A stretch of DNA of 33,249 nucleotides from a virus. Shown piece after piece: positions 29,513 to 33,249 of this stretch (position 1 is the stretch's first letter; the number at the start of each line of letters is the position of its first letter). The DNA lies in the IMG/VR virus record IMGVR_UViG_3300031951_000715, positions 1-33,249 of that record; one strand, written 5' to 3'. The position numbers and the translations under genes are program-made. The notes beneath the pieces were generated by a model, which saw only the letters and a list, made by a program, of their open reading frames with translations, was not told the DNA's origin and did no database searches.

Positions 29513-32443
29513 TTACCGTTTATATTTACCTTCTTCACGCTGCATTTCTTTCACACCTTGAATTGCATCGTACAAGTCTCGATTCTCTGGATCAGCCAGT
29601 AATAAATACTTAGCACCCATGTTTTCTGGTGTGCCTGTGTATGCATCAGAGATCACCTTACCAAGCAAAGTCTGAGCAGCTGCCAGATCTCTTGATGCTA
29701 ATCTCTTAAAGCCATCGCTACTAGCCATCTTGATTAAGTTGTCCTCAAGTTTAAACTTAGTCGTAGCAATTTCAATCCATTGATTATATTGTTTATCTGT
29801 TAATTCAACACCATCAATTTTCTTAGGAATCTTAGGCATTGGCACACCGTATTCCACTAGTACCGCATGAGCTGGCGAATACTTACCATCGCTTGATTTA
29901 AATGGATCAAAGAACTCAGCCCAATTGCCTTTGCCAATACGCTTCTCATCGCCTGTAATTGGATCTAGCTGTACTGGTAGCGTATCTGATGTCAGTGGAT
30001 TCCTAGACTTAGCTTGTCCAAAAGCCTCCCAAAATCCTTTCTGCGCGCCAGATATAAGATCTACATCATCAGGAGATACTGCCTCCATGACAAAGCTTTT
30101 CTCTGGTTTTAGGATACGCTCAATACCTGCAATGAATGACGAGTAAGCGCCAGCCGGAGATCCACCAATCACATAGGAAGTAGTTTCCTTGGATACCTGC
30201 GCCATCACGTTATAAAGCATTGATGGTGCATCTTGTGCCTTAGACGAAAACATTTTCATCAACTCACCATAGCCTTGTAGCATAGGCTGTTCAGATGTGT
30301 ACTGGTATAAACCTAGGGTAGCTCCCATCATTAGTTTTTCCATATCTACTTCGCTACCGTCAACCATTGCATACTCACCAGCTGTGGCAGCAATAGACAT
30401 GATGGAGGAGAATGGCTCAATACCAGCGTAGCTAACATATACTTTATCTGGTGTCTCTTTGACCTGAGTGATTTCTTTATACTGAGCAAGTAATTCTGGA
30501 CTCACATCAGATCTATTAAACACAAATGAGAATTGCTGCCAGCCTGTACCTTCAAGTGCAGCTTTGTCTTGCGCTCTCATTGGTCCATATCCAGTTACTT
30601 TGCCATCAAGAGCATAAGTTCCAGCGCCATAAATAATGCCAGCACCAAGAGCAACTCTAGCCATCGACATATCTCTGCGGATACCACCAGCATTGTAATC
30701 AGCCCAAAATCTAGGTGAAGTAAGATTTATAATTGGTGTGCGACTCATAGCCTCCATCGCAATATTGGTAGGAGTCTTCACAAATGGGAAGAATATTTTT
30801 AAGACTGGAGTGTCCTTCAAGAATCTTTGAGCGCCCTGTAAACCTTCCTCAAGTTCTCTGGTAAAGGTAACAGTTGAAGCCATTGATTTAGCTGCCTCTT
30901 CTATTTCAGCTGTAGGTTCAACCAAAAGCTTTTGATGTAATGCTGCTGATTGCTGTGCAGCTGTAGCTTCATCAACACCATTCTTAATTAAGTTACTATA
31001 TTCTTTATTAGACTCTCTAGTTACTAGCGCATTCAATTCCATGCGGTATCCGACAGCTTTAAAGAATTCGTCCTCTGCCATTAATGTTCGACTAGGAATA
31101 GTTACAAAACCACCCCAAAACTTCATCGCTCCATTAAGCGCTTTTGCAGTAGTAGAGTCACCGAATGAAACGTCAAACGTGTCTCTACCATTCCTAAAGT
31201 TTTCAATCTTAGCTAGTGCATCGGTAGGCTCATTCTTTTTAAATGCAGTAACAGATATGTGTCCACCTTCACGCATACCTTGTAGCATACCCATTGCTTG
31301 TGCATAAATTTCATTTAGCTGGATAGCTTCCTCGCCACCTCTAAAAACAAAATTTCTAACCTTACCAATACCTGACGCTATAACTCTTTCTGGAAGTTGA
31401 TACGCACCAAATGCAGCATTACCTACTATGTTCTTTGCATGGGTAACTGGAGAAGACAATAGACCGTTGATCCATGTCGAGTACCATATATCACGCACTG
31501 TGCCTGATATAGTCTTCTCAGATAATGCAGCACGATCAGCACGACTATCTAAAGCAGTGTAGCTATTAGCCAACTCAAATGAATTTCTAATGCCACCAGC
31601 CTCATTAAGTATTGTCTCTAGCTGTGCGCCTCTGGCTGCGGTTGATGTACGAGCCTGTGAAAATATACCCAGCGTCCTAGCAATGTCAGCCTGTCTACCT
31701 TTAGATGCCTTTAGCAGCACACCCTCAAGAGCCACAGCCTGATGGAATTGAGTAGCAAGATCAGCCGTAAGATTGCCTGATGCAGCCGCAGCCTTTACCT
31801 GCTGACCAAGATCAAACGCACGTTTACCAGCATCAGTAATAGCCAGCAACATCTTGTATGCTTCCTCTGGACTAGCAGTGGTCTGTACTTTAGGATCAAG
31901 TATTCGAGCCAAGAATCGCTCATCATATCCATCTAATGCAGCCTTCTCAGCTACTTCCTTATAAGAGATCTTAGGTAGCTTATCAGCACCATACTCTAAT
32001 GCGGTAGCCTCAATGAATTGACGCACACCATCTACGTCCTTAATCTGATCTAGATTAAATACCGTCTTTTGCACACCAGCGTCTAACTGTTCTTGAGTAG
32101 GAGATGGCTTGCCTGATGCTGTGGTAGTGGGAGCCTTGTTTAGGATTTCATTGACTGGTGCATTTTCTCTGATTACAGAGTATGTACCAACCTTGCCAGA
32201 CTGGATATCCTTTTGCAGGATCTTGCGCTCTGCTCCAGCTGGAACTTTCTTGATCTTTTTAACTAGCTGCGTAATTAGTCCAGCCTCTGGCTCAAACTGA
32301 TCTGGCTGCTGTTCTTCAGCTGGTAGAATGGCATCAGCCTCCATGTCAATTGGTGGAGGCTCAATGTTAGGTAGCGTCTGCTGTACCTGTACGCTCTCAG
32401 GAGTTAGCTGGTCTAGGCGCTGGCTGAGTGATTCGATTGCCAT
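29513..32443 (-). CDS. large putative internal virion/ejection protein (976 aa)
   Basis: A 976-residue protein starting MAIESLSQRLDQLTPESVQV with an acidic/Pro N-terminal part. Helical Ala/Gln-rich regions follow, then IWYSTWINGLLSSPVTHAKN with IVGNAAFGAYQLPERV, a segment recurrent in very large phage proteins of podoviruses. A hydrophobic stretch (RVALGAGIIYGAGTYAL) lies in the C-terminal half. Location directly before the fibre gene corresponds to T7 gp16. No peptidase or lytic transglycosylase motif was found. It may form part of the ejected core; assignment is by place and composition. Confidence 0.6.
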   Translation of the reverse strand: MAIESLSQRLDQLTPESVQVQQTLPNIEPPPIDMEADAILPAEEQQPDQFEPEAGLITQLVKKIKKVPAGAERKILQKDIQSGKVGTYSVIRENAPVNEILNKAPTTTASGKPSPTQEQLDAGVQKTVFNLDQIKDVDGVRQFIEATALEYGADKLPKISYKEVAEKAALDGYDERFLARILDPKVQTTASPEEAYKMLLAITDAGKRAFDLGQQVKAAAASGNLTADLATQFHQAVALEGVLLKASKGRQADIARTLGIFSQARTSTAARGAQLETILNEAGGIRNSFELANSYTALDSRADRAALSEKTISGTVRDIWYSTWINGLLSSPVTHAKNIVGNAAFGAYQLPERVIASGIGKVRNFVFRGGEEAIQLNEIYAQAMGMLQGMREGGHISVTAFKKNEPTDALAKIENFRNGRDTFDVSFGDSTTAKALNGAMKFWGGFVTIPSRTLMAEDEFFKAVGYRMELNALVTRESNKEYSNLIKNGVDEATAAQQSAALHQKLLVEPTAEIEEAAKSMASTVTFTRELEEGLQGAQRFLKDTPVLKIFFPFVKTPTNIAMEAMSRTPIINLTSPRFWADYNAGGIRRDMSMARVALGAGIIYGAGTYALDGKVTGYGPMRAQDKAALEGTGWQQFSFVFNRSDVSPELLAQYKEITQVKETPDKVYVSYAGIEPFSSIMSIAATAGEYAMVDGSEVDMEKLMMGATLGLYQYTSEQPMLQGYGELMKMFSSKAQDAPSMLYNVMAQVSKETTSYVIGGSPAGAYSSFIAGIERILKPEKSFVMEAVSPDDVDLISGAQKGFWEAFGQAKSRNPLTSDTLPVQLDPITGDEKRIGKGNWAEFFDPFKSSDGKYSPAHAVLVEYGVPMPKIPKKIDGVELTDKQYNQWIEIATTKFKLEDNLIKMASSDGFKRLASRDLAAAQTLLGKVISDAYTGTPENMGAKYLLLADPENRDLYDAIQGVKEMQREEGKYKR

Positions 32444-32444
32444 A

Positions 32445-32615
32445 TCATTCCTTCATTTGCAAATCTGCTAAGTTCAAAGGCTTTCCGACTGGAATAGGCT
32501 GACCACCGTTCAACTCATACCATTCTGGCAATGACTGTTCATTATCTACAAACTTATCCTCATTTGGAAATTGCTGTAGAAAATCCTCTTCATTAAGTTT
32601 TATATTTGTTTTCAC
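32445..32615 (-). CDS. small hypothetical protein (56 aa, GTG start)
   Basis: A 56-residue acidic protein: MKTNIKLNEEDFLQQFPNED, then FVDNEQSLPEWYELNGGQPI and VGKPLNLADLQMKE. The GTG start overlaps the previous stop (GTGA), and AAGGAGG 5 bases upstream is a near-perfect ribosome site that decides the start. The stop comes one base before the 976-residue gene. It probably sits in the virion module. No family recognised. Confidence 0.72.
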   Translation of the reverse strand: MKTNIKLNEEDFLQQFPNEDKFVDNEQSLPEWYELNGGQPIPVGKPLNLADLQMKE

Positions 32616-33249
32616 TTTGCCTCCTTCATTGGAGTGTAATCATTCGTCATTGTAATCTGACCAGTACCTTGCTTGGCTATTTTTACCTGTGTATTTTGAA
32701 TCATTAAATTACCTGATTCGTCTCTAGCACGTTTTCCTTTTACCATTGGAATTTCTGGATCGTAATTCACAAAGAATCCTTTAGAATCTTTAGCTGCGCC
32801 AGTTGCTGATCTTGTAGTTGCTTTATTTTTTAATCCAACAATTACACCATCCACACCAGCAGGAACCGCATCCATTGGTCTAAAGTCATGTGCATCGCCA
32901 TTAATGACTTTATATATTTTTCCTGTTTCCTCATCCAATATAGTTTCAGGCAATAAGCTCTTATGGCTAAATGCCATAGCAACATTCTTACCCTCATCTA
33001 ATCTGCGTCTCATCTGCTTCCAGTTTTGATTAGAATTTACAACTTCAACACCATTAACATTCTGGCTGACACCTGTTGATGAATATGTATAGTGATGATT
33101 AGGCGCTATAGGATTAGTATTGTTTTTAGTGTAGTCATAGAAAGTCACATCTGGATGAGCCTTAATTAATTGCTCATGCACTCTAGGATTAATGTCAGAT
33201 AAAACATTTAAACGTAAAGCAAGATGGTTTCCATTTTGTGCAGCAATAA
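32612..33249 (-). CDS. C-terminal part of a phage protein with RLN-SDI/FYDYTK domain (partial)
   Basis: The frame is open to the right edge: upstream of an internal GTG (33181) it reads GNHLALRLNVLSDINPR and then VHEQLIKAHPDVTFYDYTKN. The series LRLNxxSDI, FYDYTKN, RRLDEGKNVAMAF, VINGDAHDFRPMD and VIVGLKNK is a domain common to phage and plasmid proteins of unknown role, possibly related to the Gp88-type families. Since it continues off the window, the true length is unknown; it could be the end of the long gp16-position protein if the map is circular. The C-terminal 40 residues are basic and poorly structured. Confidence 0.65.
   Translation of the reverse strand, partial: IAAQNGNHLALRLNVLSDINPRVHEQLIKAHPDVTFYDYTKNNTNPIAPNHHYTYSSTGVSQNVNGVEVVNSNQNWKQMRRRLDEGKNVAMAFSHKSLLPETILDEETGKIYKVINGDAHDFRPMDAVPAGVDGVIVGLKNKATTRSATGAAKDSKGFFVNYDPEIPMVKGKRARDESGNLMIQNTQVKIAKQGTGQITMTNDYTPMKEAK

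Noticed and set aside
32612-33181. A complete 189-residue gene starting at GTG 33181.
   Set aside because: The frame stays open to the window edge with conserved residues upstream of the GTG, so it is a partial gene, not a complete one.
1-33249. Diversity-generating retroelement, CRISPR array, toxin-antitoxin pair, insertion sequence.
   Set aside because: No reverse transcriptase, template/variable repeat pair, spaced direct repeats or transposase was seen; the lone RHH gene has no toxin partner beside it.

Overview
The window is most of a tailed-phage genome with a short-tailed (podovirus, T7-like) virion. The evidence is a T7-type head-tail connector (portal), a scaffold, a coat protein, two tail tubular proteins, gp13/gp14/gp15-like internal virion proteins and a tail fibre with a T7 gp17-type N-terminus. 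A two-gene spanin pair (Rz with Rz1 embedded in it) implies a Gram-negative host. No host chromosomal genes, tRNA, rRNA, CRISPR array or insertion sequence were seen. Genes are tightly packed, with many ATGA, GTGA or TAATG overlaps, and the DNA is moderately AT-rich.

There are three transcription blocks. (1) Bases 1-19288 read leftward. Starting from 19288 the order is: a ribbon-helix-helix regulator, a PDDEXK resolvase-like nuclease, a winged-helix protein, two overlapping cysteine-rich mini-genes, four small phage genes, a winged-helix replication initiator, an origin-like non-coding region, an SSB-like protein, an HNH/zinc protein, an Acb2-type anti-CBASS protein, then terminase small and large subunits and the whole head and tail module. 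The block ends with a large internal virion protein cut by the left edge. (2) Bases 19455-23025 read rightward: a small serine recombinase, small genes, an HNH endonuclease, a YqaJ-type exonuclease, a 58-residue protein and a DUF1071/Sak-type single-strand annealing protein. Exonuclease and annealing protein together form a Red-like recombination module. (3) Bases 23041-33249 read leftward. From the right edge the order is: a cut protein with a conserved phage domain of unknown function, a 56-residue protein, a 976-residue putative ejection protein, tail fibre, LamG/SPRY-like tip protein, assembly protein, two membrane proteins, holin, Rz/Rz1 and an M15 peptidase endolysin. Blocks 2 and 3 converge on a shared hairpin.

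Gene order compared with T7 (coat, tubes, gp14, gp15, gp16, fibre, lysis) suggests that the left and right edges face each other on a circular or permuted map, with an unseen segment between them. No phage RNA polymerase, DNA polymerase, helicase or primase is visible. Replication therefore looks initiator-based and host-dependent, even though the virion is T7-like.

The most interesting items are the Acb2 cyclic-nucleotide sponge homologue placed between two non-coding, hairpin-rich leaders; the overlapping pair of CxxC genes; the origin-like region beside the initiator; and the divergent recombinase/RHH control region, whose 11-bp-spaced repeats resemble repeats in the coat-gene leader.
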